From JAWXBM01 sp034440115 (lineage in GTDB: Bacteria; Pseudomonadota; Gammaproteobacteria; Xanthomonadales; SZUA-36): a DNA stretch of 50,780 bases. Where the stretch lies: positions 1 through 50,780 of the forward strand of contig JAWXBM010000065.1 in assembly GCA_034440115.1 (NCBI GenBank). The letters run 5' to 3'. The notes under the pieces are model-generated. The model worked only from the letters and a program-made list of their open reading frames with translations, made no database searches and had not been told where the DNA came from. Of the stretch, positions 34,797-43,124 are shown in pieces; positions within the stretch are counted from its first letter, which is position 1, and each line of letters opens with the position of its first letter. The translations under genes were made by a program, and so were the position numbers.

Positions 34797-34836
34797 CAAA
34801 AAAAAGCCGCGTAGTCTCTTTCGAAGTCTGCGCGGC
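34797..34836 (-). terminator. Rho-independent terminator of the BON gene
   Basis: On the minus strand, a nine-bp stem (GCCGCGCAG paired with CTACGCGGC, one G-T pair) is followed by a run of eight or more T. It lies just after the stop of the 34,890 gene. Confidence 0.75.
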
Positions 34837-34889
34837 AATAAACTCCTGACTACGTTTTACGAATAAAACGCGGGCACATCAGGATCTGG

Positions 34890-35726
34890 TTAAAACGTGA
34901 GGGCTGTTGCGTTGACGCTTTTGACGCCTCGAACATTTTGCGCAAGTTCGGTGGCCAGCGCTCGCTCAGCACCACTGGCGACTTTACCCGTCAGAGTAAC
35001 GATACCTGCATCTGTGCTGACGGAAATTTCATCGCTATCGACATTGCTGGAGTACATATAGGTGGACTTCACTTTGGTAGTAATCCAACCGTCGGAAAGA
35101 GCCTGAGTGGTTTCATTTTCGGAGGCTGCGTTTTTCGGATCGGCAGCAACTGAAGCATTTTCCACCAGCAACTTGTTGTCAACCGCTATGACACCGTGTG
35201 TGTTCTTGGCCATACGGCCGGCCAGTTCCTTGGAGGCGCCAGTATCTGCTGTGCCGTTCAGAGTCACCATGCCCATGCGGCTGTCCACATCCATATCCAA
35301 CCCTTCGGTGCTTTTGCTCCACAGCAGCTTCGATTTAATTGAAGCTGTAATCGTGGCATCGTCTACCACTTCACCAAAACTGCGGTCTTCAGAAGATCGC
35401 GCTGGTGGGGTGTAGTCCGCTGCGACCATGATCTGGTTGTCCACGGTCTTGATGCCAGTTACCCCCAGCGCAATTTGTTTGGCCAGATCCTTGTTGACAT
35501 CTTCCTCGACGGTGCCACTGAGTGTGGCGGTGCCATCATCCACGGACACCTGGATGTCATTGGCGCGCAAGTACCGGCTCAGCGAATAGGTTGTTTCGAT
35601 CTGTGACTCTTGTCGAGCTTCGATGACGTCCTGCTCTGTGGCAGCGGCTGCGGCTGCGCCACTTACTGAGGCCAATGCCAAAGTAATGGCTGATGCGAGC
35701 ACTAACTTTCGGGTTTGCTTGTACAT
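34890..35726 (-). CDS. Periplasmic three-BON-domain protein (OsmY-like)
   Basis: A 278-residue protein with a Sec signal (KLVLASAITLALASVSGAAA). Three BON domains follow: LSRYLRANDIQVSVDDGTAT, ITASIKSKLLWSKSTEGLDM and WITTKVKSTYMYSSNVDSDE, each with the typical GTV-type loop. It is a longer relative of OsmY, which chaperones outer-membrane or autotransporter proteins and responds to osmotic and stationary-phase stress. It is monocistronic, with its own terminator. Confidence 0.88.
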   Translation of the reverse strand: MYKQTRKLVLASAITLALASVSGAAAAAATEQDVIEARQESQIETTYSLSRYLRANDIQVSVDDGTATLSGTVEEDVNKDLAKQIALGVTGIKTVDNQIMVAADYTPPARSSEDRSFGEVVDDATITASIKSKLLWSKSTEGLDMDVDSRMGMVTLNGTADTGASKELAGRMAKNTHGVIAVDNKLLVENASVAADPKNAASENETTQALSDGWITTKVKSTYMYSSNVDSDEISVSTDAGIVTLTGKVASGAERALATELAQNVRGVKSVNATALTF

Positions 35727-35935
35727 ATTGATTATCCATGGTGAAAATTTGTTTATATCGCGTGGCTGTGTCTGCAGGTGTGTCGCAGCAGCACTCGGTA
35801 GGGAGCACTACTGGTCAGTACCTGCACTGGACACCAATCGAACCACGTCTAGTGTTGACTATAGATTCTTCAGCGTAATAAGTCGGTGCGGTGGCGCGCT
35901 TAGTCGTTTCTCTGCTGCCCTTTAACAGAGGTCAG

Positions 35936-35949
35936 TGTGGCACCGCACA
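35936..35949. promoter_or_regulatory. Shortened palindrome-type site upstream of CsbD
   Basis: TGTGGCACCGCACA resembles the CGCYASCG-type sites of this island and lies about 105 bases before the CsbD start. No other gene is seen between 35,727 and 36,052. Confidence 0.3.
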
Positions 35950-36052
35950 GAGTTGTCCCCGATGAGTCCATATACTGTTTTGGCGAAAATGACCGAGATC
36001 GGCAATTTCGAATCAACCATGGCAATCCGCCATTCACCCAAAGGAAACCAAC

Positions 36053-36238
36053 ATGAACAAAGATCAGGTAAAAGGTCGTGCAACAGAGGCCAAAGGAAAA
36101 ATCAAGGAAGTAACCGGCAAGGCGCTCAGTAAGGAAGAGATGGAGAATAAGGGCAAGTTGCAGAATGCCCGAGGAAAGGTCCAGGCTGCTTACGGAGACT
36201 TGAAAGAAGACGCAAAGAAAGCGATCAAACGGAAATAG
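36053..36238 (+). CDS. CsbD family stress protein
   Basis: A 61-residue, strongly charged protein: MNKDQVKGRATEAKGKIKEV followed by GKLQNARGKVQAAYGDLKED, the two-repeat CsbD pattern. AAAGGA lies eight bases upstream of ATG. CsbD-type proteins are among the most abundant stationary-phase and general-stress proteins; their mechanism is unknown. A strong hairpin follows. Confidence 0.95.
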   Translation: MNKDQVKGRATEAKGKIKEVTGKALSKEEMENKGKLQNARGKVQAAYGDLKEDAKKAIKRK

Positions 36239-36270
36239 TCACCGAAGTTGTCGATGATATTGATTGCAAC

Positions 36271-36302
36271 CATGTGACCACGTCAAGAGACGTGGTCACA
36301 TG
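36271..36302. terminator. Strong hairpin after CsbD
   Basis: A perfect 14-bp stem, CATGTGACCACGTC-aaga-GACGTGGTCACATG, lies between the convergent CsbD and DUF3309 genes. It has no clear T tract, so it may act as a two-way transcript-end stabiliser. Confidence 0.7.
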
Positions 36303-36308
36303 ATGTCT

Positions 36309-36467
36309 TTACAGGCGACCCATTAATAAAAGGATAACAAGTATCAACAGGATAGCGCCGACAATGCCACTGGGTCCATAACCCCAGCTCCGGCTGTGCG
36401 GCCAGGCAGGAATGATACCTATCAGTATCAGTACGACAACAATCAGCAAAATGGTACCTACGCTCAT
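36309..36467 (-). CDS. DUF3309 family small membrane protein
   Basis: A 52-codon gene that short-ORF filters would miss. The minus-strand translation starts MSVGTILLIVVVLILIGIIP, then AWPHSRSWGYGPSGIVGAIL, and ends ILLLMGRL. It has two membrane helices around the invariant WPHSRSWGYGPSG motif of DUF3309. ATG 36467 has AAGGAG eight bases upstream. Members are stress-associated and of unknown function. Confidence 0.93.
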   Translation of the reverse strand: MSVGTILLIVVVLILIGIIPAWPHSRSWGYGPSGIVGAILLILVILLLMGRL

Positions 36468-36549
36468 ATTAGTTCTCCTTTTTGTTTAAAACCAAGTGTA
36501 AAGCAACTCAACTATACCCGCTGGTATCCGAATGGCAAGCCCGCGAGCT

Positions 36550-37593
36550 TTAACCTCCCGCAACCACCGGCGGGTTTTCGATAATGATCTCGACACGGCG
36601 ATTTTGTTGCCGTCCCGTTTCGGTGTTGTTATCACCTATGGGCTGGCCTTCACCTTTGCCCGTGGAAGACAGCCGCTGGGTGCCAATGCCCTGCTGCAGC
36701 AAATACGACTTCACCGACTCGGCACGGCGTTCTGAGAGCGACTGGTTGCTCGTATCACTGCCAACGTTATCAGTGTGGCCTTCGATTTCCACGTCCCGGT
36801 CCGGGTATTGATTGAGAAATGTGACCAATTTGTTCAGGGCATCGGTTGCACCGGATTTCAATTCAGCACGACCGGTTGCGAACAAAACGTTGCCCAACGT
36901 CAGCACGATGCCACGGTCTGTTGCTTCGGCCTGTAGCAGCGCTATTTGGCGTTGCAGCTCCGCCGCTTCCAGGCTAGCTTTAGCGGCTGCGTCAGCCGCC
37001 AGTCCCCGATCTTCGGCAGCGTCAGCAATGGCCTTTTGTTCGGCTAAACGTGCTGCTTCGGCTTCGTCTCGTGCCCGATCGGACTCATTAAGTGCCCGGT
37101 TGGTCTCATCGCGTGCCAAATCGGCTTCGGCTCGCGCCCGGTCGGACTCATTAAGTGCCCGGTTGGTCTCGTTGCGCGCCATGTCAGCCTCGCGCCGCGC
37201 CATATCGGCTTCGCGAGTACGTGCTGCCAATCGCGCAGCCTCGCGCTGTTCGCTTAGCAGTACACGCTGATCCTCGGTGTAGCGGGTGGTGGCTTTGGCG
37301 GTGGCAATATCTACACTGTGATCAGCCAGGTAAACCCGGTATGTGCCTAGTTCTTTGTCTTTTGGGACCGGCACTTCTGCCAGCCGAACAGCGGCTTCGG
37401 CCTCTTTGATCTCGAGCGGTGCACGGCTAGCCAGGTCGGTGTCGGACTGTAACTGAGTCAGCTTGGCTCGAACCTCTGCAGAGCCCGGTGGGCTTTGTGG
37501 CGTGGACACACAGGCGGTGAGCAGCAGAGAGGCGATTGCTGCTGCGGCGAATAGTTTCAAATGGAGGGCCTTTCTGATTGCAGACAAATTCAT
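36550..37593 (-). CDS. OmpA-family lipoprotein with DUF4398 and coiled-coil regions
   Basis: A 347-residue protein. The lipoprotein signal is LFAAAAIASLLLTACVSTP. Residues of about 35-110 are DUF4398-like. A long Ala/Arg/Glu coiled coil follows (about 110-225), with an internal duplication of RDETNRALNESDRAR. The C-terminal OmpA peptidoglycan-binding domain (about 230-340) shows LFATGRAELKSGATDALNKL, VEIEGHTDNVGSD and LSERRAESVKSYLLQQGI. It tethers the outer membrane to the cell wall. It overlaps the upstream DUF4398 gene by 4 bp and is translated with it. Confidence 0.9.
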   Translation of the reverse strand: MNLSAIRKALHLKLFAAAAIASLLLTACVSTPQSPPGSAEVRAKLTQLQSDTDLASRAPLEIKEAEAAVRLAEVPVPKDKELGTYRVYLADHSVDIATAKATTRYTEDQRVLLSEQREAARLAARTREADMARREADMARNETNRALNESDRARAEADLARDETNRALNESDRARDEAEAARLAEQKAIADAAEDRGLAADAAAKASLEAAELQRQIALLQAEATDRGIVLTLGNVLFATGRAELKSGATDALNKLVTFLNQYPDRDVEIEGHTDNVGSDTSNQSLSERRAESVKSYLLQQGIGTQRLSSTGKGEGQPIGDNNTETGRQQNRRVEIIIENPPVVAGG

Positions 37594-37991
37594 GATTTTT
37601 CTCCCGCGCGACTCATTTCATCATTAAGGGCATCGATGCCCTTGATCAGTTCTTCGTTTACATCCTTGGCCTTGGTTGCTTCGGTTCGGGCCAAGGCTAG
37701 CTCGGCGGCGATACGCGCCTCGCGCGCCAGCCTGTCCGCCATGATCATGTCTTCCGCGGTCACTGCAGCATTAGCCTGTGCCAGCTTGTCGCGTGCATCA
37801 GTCAGATCAGGGTTGGCGTAACGGCTGGCATCCGCTTTCTGTGCATTGGTGATGGCCACTTGTGCTTCTTTCAACGCAGAATGTGGTGCCTCAGGCACGC
37901 TGGCGCAGGCAGTTAATAGCAGGAGTGTGCTTATCAGGCCAACGCCGGTAATCAGGCGTAAGCCGGTATAGGGTCGGGAGGTATTGCGCAT
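37590..37991 (-). CDS. DUF4398 lipoprotein
   Basis: A 133-residue protein; ATG 37991 has GGAG eight bases upstream. The signal is GVGLISTLLLLTACASVPEA. The mature part is a helical DUF4398 domain (ALKEAQVAITNAQKADASRY, LTDARDKLAQANAAVTAEDM). It is the first gene of a two-gene operon with the OmpA-family lipoprotein, and its domain repeats the N-terminal region of that partner. The two probably interact in the periplasm. Confidence 0.85.
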   Translation of the reverse strand: MRNTSRPYTGLRLITGVGLISTLLLLTACASVPEAPHSALKEAQVAITNAQKADASRYANPDLTDARDKLAQANAAVTAEDMIMADRLAREARIAAELALARTEATKAKDVNEELIKGIDALNDEMSRAGEKS

Positions 37992-38057
37992 TTTGAGTCT
38001 CCAGGTTGGGAACAGCTTCTTTGGTAACCCAGTGTCTTCCAGCCACAACTGCCTGTC

Positions 38058-38167
38058 TGTGCGCTAAAACACTTAAGCTCAAAACACTAAGGCCCAAAAA
38101 ACTTAAGCATGGTAGTTACCCGGTCGACTTACTCGCCGGACTAGGGGCTTATGCTCGCTAGCGCACA
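38058..38167. promoter_or_regulatory. Palindrome-type sites between divergent envelope lipoprotein genes
   Basis: TGTGCGCTAAAACACT (38058-38073) lies near the DUF4398 start. ATGCTCGCTAGCGCACA (38151-38167) contains the exact CGCTAGCG core and lies about 180 bases before the 38,348 gene. The remainder of 37,992-38,347 has no gene. Confidence 0.5.
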
Positions 38168-38347
38168 GAACTTTGGGTATTGGATGCATAACATCGTCAG
38201 TGGATTGATGGATCGCCATCTGTAGCGTCGTCTGACGACCTTGGGACTTTCAATGCTGGCGGCGTCCCAACAGTGTGTCCGCAAACCATGTTCAACACAT
38301 TCTCTCAAACGTTTTTGAGACCTACATTTACAATCAGGAGTATTACC

Positions 38348-38806
38348 ATGATTATTCGACTTGTACCGATTATCGCGCTTGTGATGTTATTGCTTGGCGG
38401 CTGCAGTGAGTCCGCTACCGAAACCTCGAAAGACGTAGGCCAAGCCCGTGAAAAGGCCAGAGATGACGTTAGCGCAGCCCAAAAGGACGCGGTTAAAGAT
38501 GAAGACAAGGCCGAGCACAAAGTTGCCGAGGCGCAGCAGGACTATGCAGAAACCCGAGCCGATGCCCAAGGCAATCTGAACCAGGTGGAAGCCGACGCCA
38601 TGGTTACCAGGGCCAATGCGGATTACGATGTTGCTCTGGCCGAAATGGAAGGACAACACCGCATCGCGATCGAGAAGTGTGACGCGCTCAAGGACGTTGA
38701 AAAAGATTCCTGTGTGAGCACGGCTGATGCCACGTTCGAAGCTGATAAGGCTAGGGCCATCGCCAATCGCGATGCGATTTTGGTTCAGGCAGAGGACCAA
38801 CAGTAG
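38348..38806 (+). CDS. Coiled-coil lipoprotein
   Basis: A 152-residue protein; ATG 38348 has AGGAG eight bases upstream, so the longer frame from 38,273 is rejected. The signal is IALVMLLLGGCSESA. The rest is charged, helical and alanine-rich (AREKARDDVSAAQKDAVKDE, KVAEAQQDYAETRADAQGNL) with two cysteines near the end (EKCDALKDVEKDSCV). I do not recognise a named family. It lies 32 bases before the superoxide dismutase gene and may be co-transcribed. Confidence 0.7.
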   Translation: MIIRLVPIIALVMLLLGGCSESATETSKDVGQAREKARDDVSAAQKDAVKDEDKAEHKVAEAQQDYAETRADAQGNLNQVEADAMVTRANADYDVALAEMEGQHRIAIEKCDALKDVEKDSCVSTADATFEADKARAIANRDAILVQAEDQQ

Positions 38807-38838
38807 CCCTTGCGCGTACTCATTGAAGAGCCGTCAGA

Positions 38839-39597
38839 ATGAACAAACTGAAAGCTAATTCTCAAGGAAAGATCTCCGCTGGTTTCCGTAACAACGATCC
38901 GGCGGAGATCGCCCAGTTCCAGCATTTACTTCCACCCTTGCCCTACGCGGTCTCGGCACTGGAGCCGCACATTGATGCGCGCACCATGGCCTTGCACCAC
39001 GACCAGCATCACGCCGCATACGTGAAAGCACTGAACACGGCGCTGAGCACAGCGCCGGAATTACTTCAAGGTAAAGCACCGCACTGGTTGCTGCTCAACC
39101 TGGACAAAGTTCCGATAGATATCCGCACTACGGTAGGCAACAATGCGGGCGGACATTTGAATCACAGCATGTTCTGGCATTCCATGTCACCCGGCGCGGG
39201 AGTGAGCCTCGAAGGTCCGCTGAGCGAATCTATCGACCATTCCTTCGGTAGCTTCGAAGCATTTCAGGCCTGTTTTGAAAAGGCTGGGCAAACTTTGTTC
39301 GGCTCGGGTTGGGTATGGCTTGTCAGGTCGCCAAATGGTGATGACTCCTTGCAGGTGCTCACCACCGCCGGTCATGAAAATCCCATCAGCAAAGGCTACT
39401 ACCCCTTGCTGGTCAATGATGTATGGGAACATGCCTACTATCTGCAATATCAGAATCGCCGTGCGGACTACCTGAAGAGTTGGTGGTCGGTCGCCAATTG
39501 GAAAGAAGCCGGTCGACGGTTGTCGCGCGCACAGAGTTGCGCCGGGCATTATTCCAGTGACGCGATTGGCGAAGTCTTGCTGCAGAAGTCTGACTGA
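38839..39597 (+). CDS. Fe/Mn superoxide dismutase
   Basis: A 252-residue protein of the SodFM family with an extra N-terminal stretch of about 30 residues before LPPLPYAVSALEPHIDA. The metal ligands are H53 (MALHHDQHH), H109 (GGHLNHSMFW), D194 and H198 (DVWEHAYYLQYQ). The second-sphere residue at the position of Gln in E. coli SodA appears to be histidine (TAGHENP, H179), as in some cambialistic or actinobacterial enzymes, so metal choice cannot be read safely. It converts superoxide to peroxide and oxygen; no signal peptide is seen, so it is probably cytoplasmic. Confidence 0.93.
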   Translation: MNKLKANSQGKISAGFRNNDPAEIAQFQHLLPPLPYAVSALEPHIDARTMALHHDQHHAAYVKALNTALSTAPELLQGKAPHWLLLNLDKVPIDIRTTVGNNAGGHLNHSMFWHSMSPGAGVSLEGPLSESIDHSFGSFEAFQACFEKAGQTLFGSGWVWLVRSPNGDDSLQVLTTAGHENPISKGYYPLLVNDVWEHAYYLQYQNRRADYLKSWWSVANWKEAGRRLSRAQSCAGHYSSDAIGEVLLQKSD

Positions 39598-39656
39598 AGC
39601 AGAGCCAGCCGACCGAATCCGCTAACGAAGCATTCTATTGGGGCTTTATCTTTCAT

Positions 39657-39880
39657 GTAGGAGGCCGCGTTGCGGCCGATCAGCCTCTCTATCGCACGCA
39701 GAGCGGGCTCCTACAAATGTCCGAATGTAGGAGGTCGCTCTCGAACATCCGGCCCTACGCGACATCGGTGCATCCCTGCACAATGGCCGTCTTGCGGCTG
39801 ACCAACCTCTGTACGAGGCCGCTTTGCGGGCTACCCACAGAGGCAGGCCAGTCGCGCACCAAGCGCGCTCCTACACGAAG
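39657..39880. repeat. REP-like palindrome cluster
   Basis: Several GTAGGAG...CTCCTAC elements lie between the sod gene and the IS. The clearest is 39657-39715, with an inner GGCCGC-gtt-GCGGCC hairpin. A second GTAGGAGG is at 39727 and a closing CTCCTAC at 39868-39874. This fits the intergenic repetitive palindromes of pseudomonads and relatives. An open frame through the cluster (39,717-39,953) is not considered a gene. Confidence 0.65.
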
Positions 39881-39955
39881 CGGCGGAAGCTTACTTACAA
39901 AGCCTGCACCCAGCATCAACAGGCCGAGGAGCGACGCGATTGGCGAAGCTTAAGT

Positions 39956-41884
39956 CTGAAGTTCCTTCCTATTTTCCCATGTAATTGTACGTAAAACCCT
40001 TGGATACAAATGATTTATGTGGGTTTTATCGCGTTTTTACTTCGATAATGTACCCATGTAAAAGGCTTGCTATTTGATCATAATAGTGTATGCTTAGGGC
40101 ATGTACATTGACGTCGTACCCAATCGCAACTCACGCCCGGCTTACCTGCTTAGGGAATCATATCGCGACGGCAAGAAAGTCAAGAAACATACGATAGCCA
40201 ATCTTTCCGCACTTTCAGAGCAACAGATTTCGGACTTTCGCGCGATCCTGTCAGGGCGAGCACTCACGCCGATTGACAGCCTCTTCACGATCGAGAACTC
40301 CCGCGCACATGGTCATGTGGATACCGTGAATGTAGCCATGTCCAAACTCAAGATCCCGGCCTTATTGTCCACCCAGTCCTGCCGCGAACGCGACCTGGTC
40401 TGCGCCATGATCGCGGCACGGATTATTGCGCCGCACACCAAGCTGGCTACCACCCGCTGGTGGCATACCACCACGCTGGCGGAAGACTTCAGCGTTGCCG
40501 AGGCCACCGAGGACGACCTCTGCGCCGCCATGGATTGGCTGCTGGTGCGCCAGGGCCACATCGAGAAGAAGCTCGCGGCGCGCCATCTGGCCGCAGACAG
40601 CCTGGTGCTCTACGACCTGTCCTCCAGTTATTTTGAGGGCAGCACCTGCCCGCTGGCACGCCGCGGTTACAACCGCGATGGCAAGAAGGGCAAGCTGCAA
40701 GTGAACTATGGCTTGCTCACCGATGGCCGGGGTTGTCCAGTGGCGGTGTCGGTGTACGCAGGTAATACCGCAGACCCACAGACTTTGATGCCGCAGGTTG
40801 AGCGTCTACGGCATGACTTTGGCATCGCACAAGTGGTCTTGGTCGGGGACCGGGGCATGATCTCGCAAAAGGCGATTGACGGCTTGCGGGAGCACGAAGG
40901 TATCGGCTGGATCACCGCCCTCAAAAGCGGCGCCATTGGTGCGCTGGTGACGCAGGGGCACATGCAGTTGGGTCTGTTCGATGAACGCAACCTGTTTGAG
41001 TTCACCCACCCCGACTATCCGGGCGAGCGCCTGGTGGCCTGTCGTAATCCTGAGTTAGCCGCCCTGCGCGCGCACAAGCGTGAAGACTTGTTGCAGGCCA
41101 CCGAGAAGAACCTGGAAAAGGTACGCGCCATGGTGCAATCCGGGCGCCTGCGCGGCCAGGACAAGATTGGTGTACGGGTCGGCAAAGTGATCAATCAGTA
41201 TAAGGTTGCCAAGCACTTTACGCTGGATATCCAGGACAAGGCCTTTAGCTTCACCCGCCAGGCTGAACAGATCGCTGCGGAAGCCGCCTTGGACGGCCTC
41301 TACGTCATTCGCACCTCACTGCCAGCCGAGCGCATGGACAGTGCCGATTGTGTCCGCCATTACAAATCCCTGGCCCAGGTCGAGCGTGCGTTTCGCACCC
41401 TCAAATCGGTCGACCTGCGTATTCGCCCGATCCATCATCGGCTGGAAACACGGGTGCGCGCGCATATCTTCTTATGCATGCTCGCCTACTACGTCGAGTG
41501 GCATATGCGCGAGGCCTGGCGCGAGTTGTTGTTCTCCGACACCGATCAGGCGGCCAAGGCGAGGCGTGATCCCGTCGCGCCGGCCCGGCGCTCTGCAGTG
41601 GCCCAGCGCAAGGCGAGCACCCGCACGCTGGAGGACGGCACGCCGGCACATAGCTTTACGACGCTGATGGAAGAGTTATCGACCATCGTGCGCAACACCT
41701 GTCGCACGCCACACACCGGACCCGACGGGTTTACCTTTGCCGTGGTGACGACGGCGAATCCGAAACAACGACGTGCACTGGAATTGATTCAGAAGATCCA
41801 GATGTAGACAGAACACGGCAGTACGTTTTCTGGCATGTGCCTGAAACATAAGGATAATTTACTTAGCGGCTATAGGAACTTCAG
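39956..41884 (+). mobile_element. IS1634-family insertion sequence
   Basis: The ends are an 11-bp perfect inverted repeat, CTGAAGTTCCT (39956-39966) and AGGAACTTCAG (41874-41884), giving an element of about 1.93 kb around one transposase gene. I could not see a convincing target duplication, so the exact boundaries are provisional. The left flank carries a copy of the 3' end of the sod gene. Confidence 0.75.
40101..41807 (+). CDS. IS1634-family transposase
   Basis: A 568-residue DDE transposase of full length. Catalytic acids are likely in LVLYDLSSSYFEG, VVLVGDRGMISQKAI and YKSLAQVERAFRTLKSVDLR (the YREK-type glutamate). The N-terminus MYIDVVPNRNSRPAYLLRES and the C-terminal HIFLCMLAYYVEWHM are typical of the family. 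The frame is intact, so the element could still be active. Confidence 0.93.
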   Translation: MYIDVVPNRNSRPAYLLRESYRDGKKVKKHTIANLSALSEQQISDFRAILSGRALTPIDSLFTIENSRAHGHVDTVNVAMSKLKIPALLSTQSCRERDLVCAMIAARIIAPHTKLATTRWWHTTTLAEDFSVAEATEDDLCAAMDWLLVRQGHIEKKLAARHLAADSLVLYDLSSSYFEGSTCPLARRGYNRDGKKGKLQVNYGLLTDGRGCPVAVSVYAGNTADPQTLMPQVERLRHDFGIAQVVLVGDRGMISQKAIDGLREHEGIGWITALKSGAIGALVTQGHMQLGLFDERNLFEFTHPDYPGERLVACRNPELAALRAHKREDLLQATEKNLEKVRAMVQSGRLRGQDKIGVRVGKVINQYKVAKHFTLDIQDKAFSFTRQAEQIAAEAALDGLYVIRTSLPAERMDSADCVRHYKSLAQVERAFRTLKSVDLRIRPIHHRLETRVRAHIFLCMLAYYVEWHMREAWRELLFSDTDQAAKARRDPVAPARRSAVAQRKASTRTLEDGTPAHSFTTLMEELSTIVRNTCRTPHTGPDGFTFAVVTTANPKQRRALELIQKIQM

Positions 41885-41946
41885 GTTAGTGGTACCCGGG
41901 CACCAAAGCGCCCGGTCTAAAAGTCAGAAAAGCTGAACTAGTACGA

Positions 41947-42093
41947 TCAGATCCCTCTACCTTGGATGACCCGAATCACGATAACGATGATGGCCAAGAC
42001 CAGCAAAATGTGGATGAATCCTCCCATGGTAGTTGAGGACACAAGCCCCAGAATCCATAGAATGACGAGAATGACTGCGATGGTCTCAAGCAT
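41947..42093 (-). CDS. Lmo0937-family small membrane peptide
   Basis: A 48-residue protein; ATG 42093 has AGGAG ten bases upstream, so the longer frame to 42,225 is rejected. MLETIAVILVILWILGLVSS then TMGGFIHILLVLAIIVIVIR form two membrane helices of the Lmo0937 family, common in stress regulons. The TACGCTAGCG palindrome at 42167-42182 lies about 75 bases upstream. Confidence 0.85.
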   Translation of the reverse strand: MLETIAVILVILWILGLVSSTTMGGFIHILLVLAIIVIVIRVIQGRGI

Positions 42094-42166
42094 TTCCTGA
42101 TTGCTCCTGATAGTACGGGTTTGGGTTTCGAAGACAACAGTATGCGCGCAGTGGTTTTGTTCATTC

Positions 42167-42182
42167 GGTACGCTAGCGAACA
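42167..42182. promoter_or_regulatory. Palindrome-type site upstream of Lmo0937-type gene
   Basis: GGTACGCTAGCGAACA carries the exact CGCTAGCG core. It is the closest of the sites to its gene start. Confidence 0.5.
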
Positions 42183-42580
42183 TAAGTGAAAAATCTCTGT
42201 ACTTACCGGTATGAATTCGGTTCAAACTGCTGGCATTTCAAAACAGCTCGTAAACTTCACTGACGCTATTTCACACTATGTTCTGGCAAACCCTCTCAGT
42301 GCCGGAGTGATTTTACGTAACACGACCGTAATGTTTGCATTCAGAGCCGATTTACAGTCTGGGGAATACTGGTCTCGAAGTGGTCCATTACCTGACAATG
42401 CCTTCGGGCACAAGTGAACAGTCCAATGGATAACCGGCAAGAACGATTGCTTGATGCCAAATTAGAGGCGGGACCCGCCGCTATTCAAGTTCGCCCCAAA
42501 AGGCACGATTCCAGCCAAGCTCGCCAATTCCCAAAACGCCAATTCCCAAAATTTGTGGCGCGGGCAAGAGGCCGTTCGTT

Positions 42581-42904
42581 GGGTTCGATGAAGAGGACGA
42601 CCTTCAGTGTCGGACTGTGGAGTGGGTTGGTAGCGCATTTCAGGCCCGCACCGGCGAAATGCTGGCAGACGTTCAAAACCTGGCCGTGAAGCAACGTTGT
42701 GATGCTCAGGAGGAGATCTCAGGACGAATTGCCCAGAGTCTCCATGATGACGCAAGTCAGACGCTTGCCGTGGTCTACCTGGAGCTTGCCAGCATTGCCC
42801 GCGATTGCCCGCAATCGACAACCCTCAGAATTGACGCAGTCGCCAAGCATCTTGATCGCTTGGCGGCGCCTGTACGCTCGTTTCCCGTCAGTATGAGGGG
42901 CTGA
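42581..42904 (+). pseudogene. Histidine-kinase fragment (HisKA_3)
   Basis: The frame contains ISGRIAQSLHDDASQTLAVV and YLELASIARDCPQ, the phosphoacceptor-helix pattern of NarL-type partner kinases. No ATPase domain follows: the frame ends at TAG/TGA after LDRLAAPVRSFPVSMRG. Upstream sequence is noisy, with a tandem CCAATTCCCAAAA repeat near 42,525-42,555. This is the relic of a sensor kinase. Confidence 0.65.
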
Positions 42905-42925
42905 GGCTTGTTGTGGAGATACCCG

Positions 42926-43107
42926 ATGAATACTGACATGAAGGTTCGTGTTGTTATTGCAGTACCACCAAGGAGATTACCGGGCTGCTGCCCATCAGCG
43001 TCAAGACCGCTGAGTCGCATCGCTCGAAGAACAAGGGCCGGCTCGATGTTTACAACATCGCCGGTCTGGTGTGTTATGTCATCCGTCAAGGCATGATCGA
43101 CCTTTAG
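42926..43107 (+). pseudogene. NarL/LuxR response-regulator remnant
   Basis: ATG 42926 opens MNTDMKVRVVIA, the usual start of a receiver domain. The frame is then broken, and the next frame (42961-43107) encodes STTKEITGLLPISVKTAESH plus RSKNKGRLDVYNIAGLVCYV, a LuxR-type helix-turn-helix. Nearly the whole receiver is deleted. With the kinase fragment just upstream it looks like a lost two-component system. Confidence 0.7.
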
Positions 43108-43124
43108 AAGCCTGGACTGGTTCT

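Noticed and set aside
39717..39953. 78-codon frame through the REP-like cluster
   Set aside because: It consists of palindromic repeats and a copy of the sod 3' end.
42211..42689. Two open frames of 68 and 91 codons before the kinase relic
   Set aside because: No family match, no ribosome-binding site, and the second runs across the kinase fragment in another frame.
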